This document shows positions 20,856-33,100 of a stretch of 64,000 bases of DNA, in pieces. Source of the stretch: Rhizodiscina lignyota. Lineage: Eukaryota > Ascomycota > Dothideomycetes > Aulographales > Rhizodiscinaceae. The notes under the pieces are model-generated. The model was not told the origin of the DNA. It saw only the letters and a program-made list of their open reading frames with translations, and made no database searches. The position numbers and the translations under genes were made by a program. Location of the stretch: the NCBI GenBank assembly GCA_010015805.1, contig ML978126.1, forward strand, positions 806,001 to 870,000, in the 5' to 3' direction. The first letter of the stretch is position 1, and each line of letters opens with the position of its first letter.

Positions 20856-23552
20856 TCAGATACCTCTCCAGGTACTCTTCTTCGATATCTCAAACTCTCC
20901 GATGAGCCCTCTCCCGTCATCGAAATCGCTGCTGCTCCCTACCCAAACGCCATACTTTCCCTTCTCCTCGACCCAGCTATCTTCTCTCTCATTCCAGTAG
21001 CTCGTAGCGTATTTTCTCTCAAGCAATATCTCCACATATTGCTCTTCAGCCGGTTGTAGAAAAGCCTTGCTAAAGCCCTTCAGCTCCCGCGGTGGCCGGC
21101 TCACACAATCAGACGTTGGCGCCGGACTCACGTATACCTGCACGACTTCTGCGCCAGCGATATTCCCCGTATTCTTGACCGCGACGCGGACAACAATGGT
21201 GTTTGGCTGCACACCAGTACCATTCTCCTTCACCATTTGGACCTTGAGATGATCCATGGAGAAAGTTGTGTATGATAATCCGTGGCCGAAGGGGAAGAGG
21301 ACCGCTTTCTTCAGTTTCTGATAGTATCGATATCCAACGTAGATGTCTTCGCCATACCACGTCCTTCCAGCCTCTGAACTTTGGTGCAAGAATGCTGGAT
21401 TGTCTTCGTTCCTGATCGGAAAGGACAGCGACAGCTTTCCTGACGGATTGACAGCGCCGAAAAGAATATCTGCAATAGCATTTCCCGTCTCGTTACCGCC
21501 ATACCAAGCCTGCAAGATAGCGGGGGCATTCTTTGCCCATGGCATGAAAACAGGTGTTCCAGACTGCTGAACGACGACAGTGTTCGGGTTAGCAGCACAG
21601 ATTGCATGGACAAGCCGATCCTGTTCGCCAGGGAGAAGCATATCAGCGCGGTCGTGTCCCTCGGATTCCCAGTCACTCTACTTGGCTGTCAGCACCACAA
21701 GCATGTCACACAGCCTCAAAGCACAGCATGGGCTTACATTTAACCCGATGCACAATACCACCTGATCCACGCCTTTTGCCAACTTGATGGCCCTCTGGAT
21801 CTCCTCTGATGCATCCATCACTTTCACAGCCCCAATTCTTAGGCCGCCACCCGGGAAATTGACGCCTGAAGATTGCACCTTCATTGTCGCTCTGCTGGCC
21901 CAGTCGATTCGGATTTTATGTGCTTTGCCTCCATGCAGCTTAACCCGGCCGATCTCCTCTGCAGTACCCATACCAAAGAAAGACGAACCTTTCCTTTGAA
22001 CAGTGTCGTTGTCTACGACCAGTTCTCCATCCACATAGAGCTTCGCAGTGCCGCATACAGACAATCCAAAATCGTATTCGCAGTCCGTGTCTGGCGTAAG
22101 GATGCCCTCGGCCGTGGCATACCACAGCGCTACATTCATTTCTGGGTGGAAGTAATCCACCATGAACCACACTCCATCAGTCTTGTACAACTCGTCGAAC
22201 GGTTTGCGCTTCTTGTCTGATGGGGGTTCATTGTAGGCCTTGAAGATCATGCCTTTTCTTCCGTCCCCAGTCATCAGTTGTGGTGCGAGTATTGGCAGTT
22301 CTTTGTGCGCGTACGCGCCTACAGTGTATTTCACGTCTTTCCCATATGCGTCGGATATGCCTTCGTACGGGGAAACGGCGTGGTAAGCTCGCAGTGACGC
22401 AGATCCACCTCCACAGTACGTTGTGGTCTTTGCGTTTGGACCGATGACTGCAAGCGTCTTGTTCTTCTTCAGTGGAAGGATATTGTTCTCATTCTTCAAG
22501 AGAACAATAGAGTCAGCGCTCACTTTGCGGAGCAGATCTGCTGTTTCAGGGGTGTTAACTGTTGATTCCGGGGCGTCTTCAGGGACGCCGCTGAGGCTGC
22601 AACGCTTCACTAGTCTCAGGACATTACGAACCCTCTCGTCTAGAGTCTTTCTCCGGACTTTCTGGACTCTGAGGGACGCAGAGAGGGTGGGGCCTCGCCA
22701 TACTGTTGGGCCAGGCATTTCGAGGTCGAGCCCAGCGTTGATGGCTTCCGCAGTTGAGTAGACGCCATACCTACGGAGCCGACATCAGTCTCGATATATG
22801 CCAGGTACGAAGAAGCGTACCAATCACTCATAATGAGACCATGCCAACCCCATTCCTCACGAAGAATGTCTGTCAGAATGCGCTTCGTCTCGCTAACATG
22901 CGTTCCGTTCAACCTATTGTACGCCGTCATAATACAAGAAGGCGAGCATTCTCTAATAGCCACTTGGAAGGCCATGAGATAAATCTCTCGTAGGGCACGT
23001 TCGGACACAATAGCGTCGACCAGATTTCTCTCGTGCTCCATGTCATTTGTCACGAAGTGTTTCAGTGTTGCGGCAATGCCATTCTCTTCCATCCCTCTGA
23101 GCAAAGCTCCTGCACCCTTTCCTGCGAGAACTGGGTCTTCAGAGATTGATTCAAAGCCCCTCCCGCCGAGCGGGCTCCGCTGCATGTTGATTGTGGGTCC
23201 TAAGATAACGTGTGCGCCTTTCGCTTTTGCTTCTCTGGCCATCAGGTCTCCACAGCGATGCAACAACTCCGTGTCCCAGGTAGCACCAAGTGCAGTACCA
23301 CATGGAAAGCAAGCAGCTGGCTCGCCATTGAAGAAATGTGTGCCTCGAACGCCATTTGGGCCATCGCTCAATCGAAGTGATGGAACTCCAAGTCGATGTA
23401 CAGGATTCGTATGCCAGAAATCCCGACCTGCGATTCGTCAATTGAAAATCCGATTTGAACGTAAGTATTCAGGGATGCGTACCTGCAAGAAGTGCTATCT
23501 TCTCAGCATCTTCGAGCTGCTCAAGCACAGCGTCAACATCAATATCTGCCAT
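20856..23552 (-). CDS. GH3 beta-glucosidase with PA14 insertion, intracellular type, 4 exons
   Basis: Model: exons 23552-23483, 23427-22821, 22770-21738, 21677-20856; introns of 55, 50 and 60 nt with GT-AG ends. Spliced length 843 residues. The N-terminal GH3 barrel shows [23 protein letters not shown], the substrate-binding KHFVTND, and the nucleophile Asp225 in IMSDW at the exon 2/3 junction. A PA14 lectin-like insert lies at about 390-540. The second alpha/beta domain follows ([10 protein letters not shown] from 571, then [12 protein letters not shown]), and a fibronectin-III-like domain ends the protein. It removes terminal beta-glucose from cellobiose or aryl glucosides. There is no signal peptide, matching the intracellular PA14-type beta-glucosidases of fungi. 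A decayed GH3 copy lies at 35.4-36.0 kb. Confidence 0.93.
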
Positions 23553-24183
23553 ATTGAGAGCTGCCGAAGATGCATACAAGAAAGCTTTCCCTCTCCAAAG
23601 GGACTCTTTTAAAATCTTATATGCATACCACAACCTCCAGCTTAAACTTTAGGTATTTGCTTCCGCATATCCAGCCTGAGAGCTGCAGCACGCAATCCCA
23701 TGATGGGACAGCAGACCCATGGGCCTCGTGGCCAAACCAAGTCATGTTAAGACGGATCACCGGCACGATATACAGCCAGCGCTCTCCGGTTCGCCCGTGC
23801 GATGCAAAGACGCGGCAGCCCGGGCAGTGGCAGTTGGTAAAAGCATGTTGGAAGTAAGTAAGCCGAGTTGGACTCTGGTCTGGAGGATTGAAGCCGTGAA
23901 GGAGTGCATGTTGCATGCGCAATCTTGGTTCCGACGCATGTTAGTGGCCGGGACGGTTGCGCCTAGAGATGGGTACGCACCGTGCATTGCATGCCGGCGG
24001 AATCGACCTGGGGAAAATCATGGGGACAATCAGGCCATCCGAATTTGCTTCAAAATAAAAATTCGAGTCGCAAATGATCGTGAACTGCCTCCAAGGCTGC
24101 AACGGTCACGCATCCGCAGCCACACAAAGTTCCAGCATCAACCTCCCAAAAAGAAATCCAAAAAGAAATCCAAAAAGAAATTA
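23553..24183. other. Intergenic; 12-bp tandem repeat next to 5S gene
   Basis: GH3 promoter side and the 3' flank of the 5S gene. At about 24145-24181 an aaaaagaaatcc unit is repeated three times; on the minus strand this gives three T5 runs directly after the 5S gene. Confidence 0.5.
24145..24182 (-). terminator. Triple T-rich repeat, candidate Pol III terminators of the 5S gene
   Basis: On the minus strand, within 40 nt after the 5S 3' end, a 12-bp unit with a TTTCTTTTT core occurs three times. Pol III stops at runs of four or more T. A tandemly copied terminator is unusual. Confidence 0.6.
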
Positions 24184-24302
24184 ACATACAACAGGAGGGA
24201 TTCCCACGTGGTCACCCACCGTAGTACTAACTTCCCGCTTCGTGGCTTGAGTAAGGTCGATCGGACGAGAGGCCCTATTTTCCACGAGCTATGGTCGTAT
24301 GT
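24184..24302 (-). rRNA. 5S ribosomal RNA
   Basis: 119 nt on the minus strand. The 5' end ACATACGACCATAG and the 3' end CTGTTGTATGT form the closing helix (nine pairs including one G-U). Internal blocks follow the fungal 5S pattern: CAAGCCAC, GTTAGTACT, GGTGGGTGACCAC and GAATCCC. Filamentous ascomycetes scatter 5S genes through the genome, so a lone copy between protein genes is expected. Several positions differ from the standard ascomycete sequence around the intragenic control region, so it may be a divergent variant or a weak copy. Immediately downstream are three T5 runs that would serve as RNA polymerase III terminators. Confidence 0.88.
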
Positions 24303-24625
24303 GCTGTGCCAGAGTTTGAAAGCTGAATATATAGTGTGCTTCAAAACCAGTAAACTAACCTCTAAATTTCAGCCTCTATCGTGGACATATGGCGAGTTTC
24401 ATGGAGCGAAGCCCAAACTAAGAATATATTATTGATGAAGTTTCATAGAATAAACTATTTCCTGTTCTGTAATCCGCAGTAATGGCGCTACGATAACCAC
24501 GAAATATTTAAGATTGGACAATTGCAAGACCTCATTTCATTCCTCCTTGTTGATTGTAGATGATCCTATGACGGCGTTCGAACGAGATCCTCAATCAAGA
24601 ATTCACCTTAAGTGGGTGCATAAGT
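24303..24625. other. Intergenic
   Basis: AT-rich 5' flank of the 5S gene and 3' flank of the EXPERA gene. No further feature recognised. Confidence 0.4.
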
Positions 24626-25507
24626 TCAATTGTTCTTCTTTGATCCTCCAGACTTTACACCCAGAGTCACATCAAGCCGCCGATACATATCGACGCCCAT
24701 GAAAACCGCTGTCGCAATGTCAGCACTATTTCCGCACAACCCGAAACTCCGGCTGCATTGCCTTACCGAGAGCAAGATACGGCACATAAAGCTGCCCCAA
24801 GCGAATCTTCTCCTCGTTCCGAAAGTTGCTCCAACTCAGGTAATCGGCAATGCACGTAAAGGTAGTGACACCCGTCTGTACCGCGAATACGAGCAGATGA
24901 ATTGGAAGCTTCGGGTCATCTGTGGCACGAGGTTCCGGTCAGCATTTAATTTGTTAAATCGGGAAATTGTACAGCGTGATATCATGTCCCTTGTAGGATC
25001 GGCATTCGCATATCAGAATTATGTCGGCGTTAAGACATGCTGGGAGTGGATTGATGGACAGATCAGGATGTCGGTACCTCTGAGAATAGCTCCAATGGCC
25101 CATACACTCACTGGAACATGATACAGAATTTCCATCCAAAGGTAAGCGTTAAACCATGCCGGCGGTGAGATGAAGAATTGATCGCGGTACGTTGTAATGT
25201 AGAAGTTGCGTATCTCATCCATCCATGCTGGGCGGATTGAGGGAGGATACAAAGGGTACGCGTCGACCGCTATGGTAGCGAATTAGTTAGCTTATGAGTA
25301 TACAGTGAATACGTTGTCTTAATATTTTAAGTCCCAACTACTTGAGAACGATTGGTGCTAAACGAAAAGATCTGGTCAAACGCGTGTGGACGACGCGTTG
25401 AGCCACGCGACATGGTCAAACATCTTACCGAATATGATGGGAATGTGGATGATAAAGAAGATCAGATAGACAATGTCTAACTTGCGTGAAAATAGAGATC
25501 GTGCCAT
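24626..25507 (-). CDS. EXPERA/TMEM97 (sigma-2 receptor-like) membrane protein, 4 exons
   Basis: Model: exons 25507-25429, 25269-25078, 24919-24767, 24708-24626; introns of 159, 158 and 58 nt. The spliced frame gives 168 residues. Helix 1 (LDIVYLIFFIIHIPIIF) is followed by the family motif VDAYPLYPP. RDQFFISPPAWFNAYLWMEILYHVP is split across loop and helix 2, then LLVFAVQTGVTTFTCIADYLS forms helix 3 and YVPYLALAVFMGVDMYRRL helix 4. The end SGGSKKNN is a lysine-bearing tail that could act as an ER-retrieval signal. EXPERA proteins (TMEM97, EBP, TM6SF2) are ER membrane proteins of sterol and lipid handling. The conserved Asp and Glu of helices 1-2 are kept (VDAYP, WMEILYHVP). Exact ligand and role in fungi are unknown. 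The two long introns explain why only short frames are visible unspliced. Confidence 0.88.
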
Positions 25508-25943
25508 TATGCCTTAAACTGGCCTGGGAGTGGGAACCTGAATGTGATGACGGAGGTTGAGAGATACAAGGGGAGAAGTTCCAAAGGGGAGATTAACAAC
25601 TTATTTGCAACCAAAACAGACATCTTGTCCAAGAGATTGTTCACTCGATCTTCAGTTATCCACTCTGAATTCATGTTGATTATTGGTGTTAAAAGTGTAA
25701 TTACACACATCTCTTGATGAATTTATTAATGCCTTATGATTCATTAGCCATTGCTCCGTTGATGCAGCCAACCCTTCTATCAATCCATCCATTGTTCCAT
25801 TCATGTTGAATCTAATCATGACCTCGTCGAATCATTTCCACACCGCCCGTTTCGCAAAATACCCCGTAAATGTAGCAAGAGAGCAAGTCTTTGAAAATCA
25901 CCTTCCGAGTAGAAAAATCTCGTACCACAACCCTAACCCTGAC
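25508..25943. other. Intergenic
   Basis: AT-rich spacer between the EXPERA start and the CBS stop. Nothing recognised. Confidence 0.4.
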
Positions 25944-27661
25944 TTATTTTCCATTCGTATGCTCGTGCTTCTTCTGTCTCACCAGCCAAGTAAGTAGGTC
26001 CACTTTCGTGACTACCGCGACTGCCTTCATCGTGCCCTTCTCATCACGCTCAGTGACAACGGCAGCACTATTCCATTCAAAGAATCGGCTCAGCTGCGTG
26101 AGAGGCGTATCTCGCGTGATTTCAACAAACTTTCGACGCTTCGGACGTTGCGTAGACTCTGACGCGACCTCACCTGATGCAACATTACCAGGCTTCTTGT
26201 TCTCTTTTGCACTGAGTACTGGAGATCCAGGGGTTGTGAGGGAGATGTCCGTGGGATCGGTAACAACCTCGGTGATGTGCTCGAAGTCGAACATGACCTT
26301 CGAAACTGGGTCGTCGGGCGACACACGTCCAGCACTGATATAAGAGAGTAGATTTCCAAGTGTGACCAAGCCGACCAGTCGAGAGCCTTTCGCAGAGGAG
26401 ACGGGGAGCTGGTCGAAGCCCTTGTCGCGCATTACCTCAACTGCTTCAGCACATGGGCTGCTAGTAGGAATCGTAGTGACCGGTTTGAGTCGGAGAGAGG
26501 CAATGGTGGCAAAGTTATAGGGGTCGGGTTTTGATGTTGATGAACGGCGACGGATAGATAGAGTGTCGGGTTTGGGGGTCAATGGAGGAGTCGGAGGAAG
26601 AAGATCGTTCGCTTCCAGCCAGTCATCATCGACGAACTGCGAATCAATGTGAGCAGACAGCCATGTCGAGAATGCCATAACTCTCTTACCTTGCTGAGAT
26701 AGCTTCGTATGCTGTCTGGCAAAACGACAACAACCACATCGTCCTTACCAACACCCAAATCCCTTACCGCCTTGACCATTGCTGCCATAGCACTTCCACT
26801 ACTCCCTCCGACCAAGAGTCCCTCCTCCGCAATCAATCTCCTCGAAAACTGGAATGACTCAATGTCATCGGTCTTGTACCATTTATCCACCGATTTCTGA
26901 TCCAGCACATCTGGGATGAAGTCGTATCCAATGCCCTCAACCTTATACGGCTCATTCAGGTGCTCCTCGTTCAAGCTCACTGGTAGTGCCAACATGCTGC
27001 CCTGGGGATCCGCTGCAACGATCTTTACATCCTTGCTATGCTTCCTCAATCCCCTTGCAATGCCCGTGATCGTGCCACCCGTGCCGGCGCCTGCGACAAG
27101 CAGCTTGACCTTGCCATCAGTTTGCGCCCATATCTCCTCCGCTGTGCCAAACTCGTGCGCGAGCGGATTATCAGGATTTCCATATTGGTCGAGGATGTGT
27201 GCGTTTGGCAATTCCTTCTGAAGGCGTTTTGCGACACCGATATGAGATTCTGGAGCATCGTAGGCAGCCGCAGTAGGAGTGCGAATGATTTCGGCGTTGA
27301 GGGCACGGAGAACAGCGACCTTCTCAGGCGACATCTTCTCAGGGAGGGTGATAATTGTCTTGTATCCCTTGACAGCAGCGACCAATGCCAGACCAATGCC
27401 CGTATTTCCGCTCGTTGGCTCAATCAGCGTATCGCCAGGTTTTATCCTGCCTGACTTCTCCGCCTCTTCAATCATTCGCAGCGCGATCCTGTCTTTGACG
27501 CTTCCACCGGCATTGAAGTATTCGAGCTTCGCGTATACGGTCGCCTCGATCCCTAAGCTCTGCGGAATTCGGTTCAGTCGCACCATTGGAGTGTTGCCAA
27601 TTTGCTGAGTGATGGAGTCCATGACCACCGGTGGGATGGCCGGCTTGGTTTTCGAAGCCAT
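25944..27661 (-). CDS. CYS4: Cystathionine beta-synthase, 2 exons
   Basis: Model: exons 27661-26690 and 26636-25944, intron 26637-26689 (53 nt). Product 554 residues. The frame is open further upstream, but ATG 27661 starts the conserved region (IGNTPMVRLNRIP). The PLP lysine is Lys56 in AGGSVKDR. PTSGNTGIGLA and AGAGTGGTITG are the substrate and phosphate-binding loops, and LLVGGSSGSA binds PLP at the C-terminal edge. Exon 2 opens with FVDDDWLEAND and carries a paired CBS (Bateman) domain, interrupted by a low-complexity insert rich in Lys, Ser and Pro. The enzyme condenses serine and homocysteine to cystathionine in transsulfuration, in the cytosol. As in yeast Cys4, the N-terminal heme-binding segment of animal enzymes is absent. 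SMC2 lies 490 bp upstream on the same strand, but they are separate genes. Confidence 0.95.
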
Positions 27662-28150
27662 GGTTCTCGAGTTCAAGTTGAGGATTGATTGGGGAGTGAG
27701 GAATGAGGGAAGAGAGGTCGGGTGGTGAGTGGTTATAGAGGAGGGAAAAGTTGAAGAGGTCCCCGAGGTCCCCGCGTGGATGGCGCGTGGATGGCGAAAA
27801 GAAAGCGCGTACGATCTGGTGAGAATCTGTAATGCAACGCCGAGAATAGCCGCGTCTGGAAGTCGCGATCGCGTAAGATCAACGGACGGCCCCTGATATT
27901 CACCATTTTCGCTATAAGTGAGCAATGTCTCTTTGTTATAGAGCCTGGCTTTATTCAATTGGTATCACTGTGGTACATATATATAGAACTCGCACATCGA
28001 CGCCGCCAATGCCCCCAAGAGTGATAGGTATCGAGGCGGTTCCTGAATATCTGCAAATCCCAGAATCCCCAACCACAAGAGTCCACCAACCCCGTAACGA
28101 TGCAGAAAATTATTCAAGCAATATCGTTGGAACAACAAGAGCCAACACAA
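27662..28150. other. Intergenic, CBS promoter side and SMC2 3' flank
   Basis: About 490 bp. The CBS frame stays open upstream to about 27958, which is probably chance because no ATG with homology occurs there. ggtccccgaggtccccg at about 27759-27775 is a short direct repeat. Confidence 0.4.
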
Positions 28151-31100
28151 TTATTTCAGGTCTGCCGGCGTAAGGGCTTGTACAACGCTAGTACCGTCGC
28201 TAAACCTCGTCCGGAAGATGCGATTTGCATTCTGGAACATGCCGTCCTTCAAACTAACAACAATGAATTGCGACCCTTTGAAGCGAGTTTTGATCAATCG
28301 GCCGATATTTTGCGTATGGGACAGGTCCAGCGCGGCGTCGACTTCGTCGAGAATGTACATTGGCGCTGGTTTAAACTGGAGCAGCGCCATAATGAGCGAT
28401 AGGGCGATAAGTGATCTGCCAGCCAGTCAGTATTTGTTTTAGGATTTGATATACCAGACATACCTCTGCCCACCACTCAGTTCCGTCAAGCTCTGCTTCC
28501 ATACCTTACCCAAGCAAACCTTCACCTCTAGGCCCTCGCTGACGGTCCTTCCTTCCAACGGTACTAGCTTCGCAAAGCTTCCTGGAAGCAAATCGTTGAA
28601 GATCTGGCCAAAATCCGCGCTGACCTTTTCCCATGTCTTCTGCAGAGCCTCCTTCTTGTACTCGTCTAAGCTAACAATCGTCTCCTCGATCTTCTTCTTG
28701 TCTTTGATGACAGTTCTCATCATGTTTTTCAGTGACGCCTCTTTCTTCTCTACACCGTCGATCATGTTCATGACCTTTGGATTGATCTTCTTCTTCATGC
28801 CTTGGAAGCGCTCGGATAGGTTCTTGAGGCTGGACTTGCATTCTGCCATGTTTTGGCCCTTGAAGTCGTAAGGAGTACCCGCACGACCGAAGGATTCCGT
28901 TTCGTCAGCGATCCACTCATGCTCTTCTTCAAGTGCCTTGAGTGAGTGAGCAAACGTCTGCTGCTCCTTATCGAATTTCTCAATTTGGTGGCTAAGCTTC
29001 TGCTGCTCGAGGCCTTCTTCTGTTATTTGCTTCGACTTGCTGCTGCTGGCTTCTTCTAATGCGTGCAGCTCGTCGTCGAACCCACTGAGTTTCGCCTGCT
29101 CGTCCTCAAGGTTGGCTTGCGCACGGTCATGTGCCTTCTTTGCCGTGTCTTGCTCTCTGAGAAGCGCATCGATTTCCTCTTGCTGCGCTGCAAGCGTCGT
29201 TTCTGCATCCTCCAACTGTTCCTGTGCAGCAGACAGATCACTACCACACTGCTCAGACTCGACCATGGCATCCCGCATCTCTTGTTGCAAAGGCTTGATT
29301 GACGCCGAATTCTTCGATAGGTCTTTCTTCAATTTATCGAGCGACTTTTGCAATTCTGCAAGTTTGCTGTCCTTGTTGTTGGTGAACTCGCTCATCTCGC
29401 GCTCAATCCGCTTGACCTCTTTCGAAGCTTCTTCTTGTCGAGATTTGGCGTCGACGATACCTTGTTTTAGCTGGACAATGTCGACCTTCATTTGCTCTAC
29501 TGCTTGAATGATCTATATAATGTCAGCGAAGTATCTTTTTTCAAAAACGAGAAACTTACCGATGTCGAAGAGTTGCTGCTTATTTGATCTTCTGTAAGCT
29601 TGACTTCGTGTGTCTTCAGATCCAATTGCTGCTTAATCTTCTTTGCGCTTTCAAGTCGCTTCTGCTCTGCATTCATTGTGATCTGCAGAACCCTCAACGC
29701 ATTTTCTTGAGCATTCAGCTCTGTCATGATCTCATTCAGCTGCTGCAATGTCACAAGCACACCGCTAGACTGAGGAGCGCTGCCGCCTGAGAGTGTACCT
29801 GATGGGTCGTAGACATCGCCCTCAAGTGTGACGCTCTTCATCCTGACTGACGGGTCGAACGTGACTTTCTTCGCAGTCGCAGCATCTTCACATACAAGAG
29901 TCGAGCCAAATACATACTCCATGGCTGCTGTCACCTCATCATCGTATCCGATGAGAGAAAGAGCAAGGTCGACCTTTCCTGGCGCTAGCTTTTGCGCGGC
30001 ACCAATCTTTTCTGCCGATGCCCTGAATGCTGCGATCTTGTTTAATGGGATGATTGTCACTCGCTTCTTCAGCTTTCCATTTTGCAGCAGCTGAGTGCCA
30101 GTGTCTGCTGTATCGACAACAACGTTGTATAATCGACCCCCGGCACAGATCTCCAGGGCGGTGCCAGCTTTCGTATGCTCCTTTTGAAGTGTGAACAGTT
30201 GTGCAACAAGACCTTTTACCTTCGATCTATCAAAATTCGGCGACGGATCGTTATAGTTGAAATCGATGTTGGCCACCTTGCGCCGCAAGTTGTCAGCTTG
30301 CTCGCGTAGCTCTCGTATTCGGGTTTGAAGCTGTGTCTCTTTCTGATACATCTCCTCTTCCTTGCCAGGCTCAAAGCCAAGTTTCTTCAGATCCGATTCG
30401 AGTTTGCTAGCTTCCGAACGGAGCGCCTCGAGATCCTTCATCAAGCCGGAATTCTGCTCCTTCGCCTTCTTGGCCCGAGGCTCTTCCTCCTTGATACGCT
30501 TTTCAAGATGAGAGATTTTGAGCTTGGCCTGTTCCTGTTCGGTAGAAGCTGTGCTGGCGCGATTCTTCGCGTCTTGCAGCTGTCCCTGGTAGCCACTCTC
30601 TTGACCCTCTTTTGATGCGACACCTGTTTGGAGTGTCTGGAGCAGCTCTTCCTTCTTTTCGACCTCCTCGGTCTGTTTTTGGAGATCTCCATTGGCTGCA
30701 TCGTACTTTGCCTGGAGCTTCTCGTATAACTTGGTTTTCTCTTTCAGCTGTGCTTCAAGATCCTTGACTGTCTTTTGGGCTTTCGAGCGCTTTTCTTTCT
30801 CCTCGCCCAAACTCGTCTTCTTCAGGTCGATCACCGTGGTCAGCCGCACAATTTCATGGGAATGCGTTTTGACCTCCTCTTCAAGCGCCTGAAACTTGCC
30901 TCCTTTCTTGAGCTCTTTCTCTCTTGCAGCCTTGACCTTCTTTATGTCTTCCTGCAGGAAATTGATCTCGTTCTTCAGTCTTGTTGCACCATCTTCCAGC
31001 TCCTTCTGTCTTTCCCTCTTCTTCTCCAAATCGTCACTGGCGCTCCGGAGCTTCTCCCGGTATCGTATCCAGTCGTGTGCAACAACGAGCCTTGTGAGTC

Positions 31101-31952
31101 TCTCCAGATCACTCTGCGTCTGCTGAAAGTCCAGGAAAGCCCTCTTCTCAGCCCGCAGTTTTTCTAGCTTGGGATCGATCTCATCTTTCAATAGCTCTTG
31201 TATCTCTTGCAGCTTCATCTCTTTCTTGGCCATCGTCTTGAAGGCCTTGTCCCTTCTGTCCTCAAACATGCGAGTGCCAGCCGCCTCCTCAATCATCGCA
31301 AGAATCTCTTGTGGCTTCATATTTAGCACTTTTGTGATCCTCCCCTGCATGATCAGGAAGTTCGGGTTGTTGATATTAAGCTGCACAGACTGGAATAGGT
31401 TCTGGACGGTTTGTTGCTGGGCGCGGTGTCCATTTATGAGGTATTTGGAAGTGCCTCCGAGGACTATTTGACGAGTGACGGATATTTGGGCGTACTCTTC
31501 GAAACCGATGGGAGATTTAGACTTGTCTTTGTTGTCAAAAACGATTGTTACAGAGGCTTTCGTTACACCAGCTTGGCCGCGCTTGTAAATGAGGTCCTTT
31601 AAAGTCGATCAAGTTAGCTCGCGTCCAGTAATAAAGGATTGTAGTTATCGTGTGACTGACCTGAAGGTTTTGAGCGCGAACAGTGCTCATGTTCGTAATT
31701 CCGAGAACGAAACATATCGAGTCGAGGATATTCGATTTCCCGCTTCCATTCAAGCCGGTAATCGAGTTGAAGCTCTCGTCCCTACCATGCTGTGAGCCGT
31801 TGCTATGCCGAAGCTTCACTGTCGTCGACTCACCATCCTGATATGACCGTCCGGACGGCGTATGATTTGAAACCCTACAGAAGTTAAGCGGTTGACAGTG
31901 TGAAGCAATTCGGAAGTGAGCATACGTCGATAATAACCTCTATTACCCTCAT
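28151..31952 (-). CDS. SMC2: Condensin subunit SMC2, 6 exons
   Basis: Model: exons 31952-31926, 31874-31834, 31781-31661, 31596-29560, 29512-28464, 28415-28151; introns of 51, 52, 64, 47 and 48 nt. Spliced product 1179 residues, the normal SMC2 size. Walker A is GLNGSGKS (32-39), followed by [17 protein letters not shown], which separates SMC2 from SMC4. A first coiled coil follows, then the hinge (about 510-680, with [15 protein letters not shown]), a second coiled coil, ABC signature LSGGQ at 1087-1091, and Walker [12 protein letters not shown] with catalytic Glu1116. SMC2 pairs with SMC4 in condensin to compact mitotic chromosomes. Five of the six exons are defined by required family sequence, so the structure is well supported. 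It is divergently arranged with the gene at 32309, with 356 bp between the starts. Confidence 0.96.
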
Positions 31953-32308
31953 ATTGGCGATGCGACGAGCGATTGAAAGTGCGCGTTGCCTCGCATCTCG
32001 GACGACGCGTTGTTTACACACAATCGGACAAATCTCGGTAAATTGGCCCCACTATGACGCTTTCAGCGTGTGGTCCCCTGCACTCGCATCCGCTAGCCTT
32101 CCGTCCCATCTGCATGTTCGACCGAGGCTTTTGGTAGAGCTACGTGAGCACTCTCCGCAAAACCCACGATTCAAGATGGAAGTTAAGTAATCGTATAAAT
32201 CTCGATTATCCCTCTCTCAATTTCTCTACTCGTTCAAGCATCTCCGTATTCAGCTCAGTTGCTGCCAGAACATACACTCAATCTCTCACAGGGCGATAAT
32301 CTCTCGCG
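31953..32308. promoter_or_regulatory. Shared promoter region between SMC2 and a conserved unknown gene
   Basis: 356 bp separate two divergent ATGs, so both promoters must lie here. No TATA box or cell-cycle box (MluI cell-cycle box ACGCGT) was seen; an acgacgcgttg at about 32004-32014 is close to one. Confidence 0.45.
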
Positions 32309-33100
32309 ATGCCGGTGTCCACTCTGCACCTCCTGTCATTGAATACCTCTCTAGCCAACTTCCTCTCCGCCCTCCGCCAGTCTTCAGTCAAGCCTCTCAC
32401 AGTCGGCCGCGTTGTACGATGGGTCATCCTCCCTTCATCTATCTCCACCGCGCCATTGCTTGCCCATAACACTCATTGGGACGTCCTGGTTATTGTCGCG
32501 AACGCCGACCCGCTACCTGCTGATCTGCAAAAGTACGTCGCGAAATCTTGGACCGTAAAAGCGGGCATACCATCACGGATAGTGAAAGACTTTGACAAGA
32601 AAAATGAGAGGCTGCTCAATCCGAGGAGCGGAGATGTGCCACCGCTGACAGGATCATTGAACAACCTGGAGACAAAGGACTCATCGCAAAGCTTGGAGGT
32701 CTCTGGCGAACTCATGGAATGGATCAAAGAGTTTTCAAAGGCTGAAGGACGAGGAGCGGTGTCAATGTTGAACCTGCTCGCATTCAAACCGGACTTGAAG
32801 TCGGAGTACCTCAAATACGGTGCAGCATTCGCTGAATCAATTGGAAAGAGGAGAGGCGGTGATGCGAAGCTCGTTGGCTCAGTATTGGACGTCTCTAGTA
32901 GCCCCAAGGGTGTTAAGGAATGGGATGAGATTGCGTTAGCGCACTATCCGAGCATCATACACTTCGCGGACATGCTTGCTAGCGAGGACTACCAGGCTGT
33001 CAATCATAAGCACCGCCTAGGGAGTTTGAGGGATACTTTCATCCTCTGTACGACCGAGCTTGATTTACCGTGGGACGGGAAGGAAAGCGCGAAGTTGTAG
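32309..33100 (+). CDS. Conserved fungal protein of unknown function, possibly dimeric alpha/beta barrel fold
   Basis: 263 residues, single exon, ATG 32309. It starts MPVSTLHLLSL and has a HWDVLVIVA strand, a polar linker (about 90-130), then AVSMLNLLAFKP, YGAAFAESIGKRRGGDAKLVGSV, WDEIALAHYPSIIHFADMLASEDYQ and LRDTFILCTTEL. The second half (strand with MLNLLAF, helix, G(D)AK(L)VG strand, WDEIALAHYPS, FADMLASEDYQ helix, then HR...L strand) looks like a DUF1330/ferredoxin-like dimeric alpha-beta barrel. That is fold-level pattern recognition, not a proven match. The first half may be a second degenerate copy of the same fold. No signal peptide or membrane segment. Function unknown. Confidence 0.82.
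   Translation: MPVSTLHLLSLNTSLANFLSALRQSSVKPLTVGRVVRWVILPSSISTAPLLAHNTHWDVLVIVANADPLPADLQKYVAKSWTVKAGIPSRIVKDFDKKNERLLNPRSGDVPPLTGSLNNLETKDSSQSLEVSGELMEWIKEFSKAEGRGAVSMLNLLAFKPDLKSEYLKYGAAFAESIGKRRGGDAKLVGSVLDVSSSPKGVKEWDEIALAHYPSIIHFADMLASEDYQAVNHKHRLGSLRDTFILCTTELDLPWDGKESAKL

Noticed and set aside
27662-27958. N-terminal extension of cystathionine beta-synthase
   Set aside because: Open frame only; no conserved sequence, and the family starts at about 27661.
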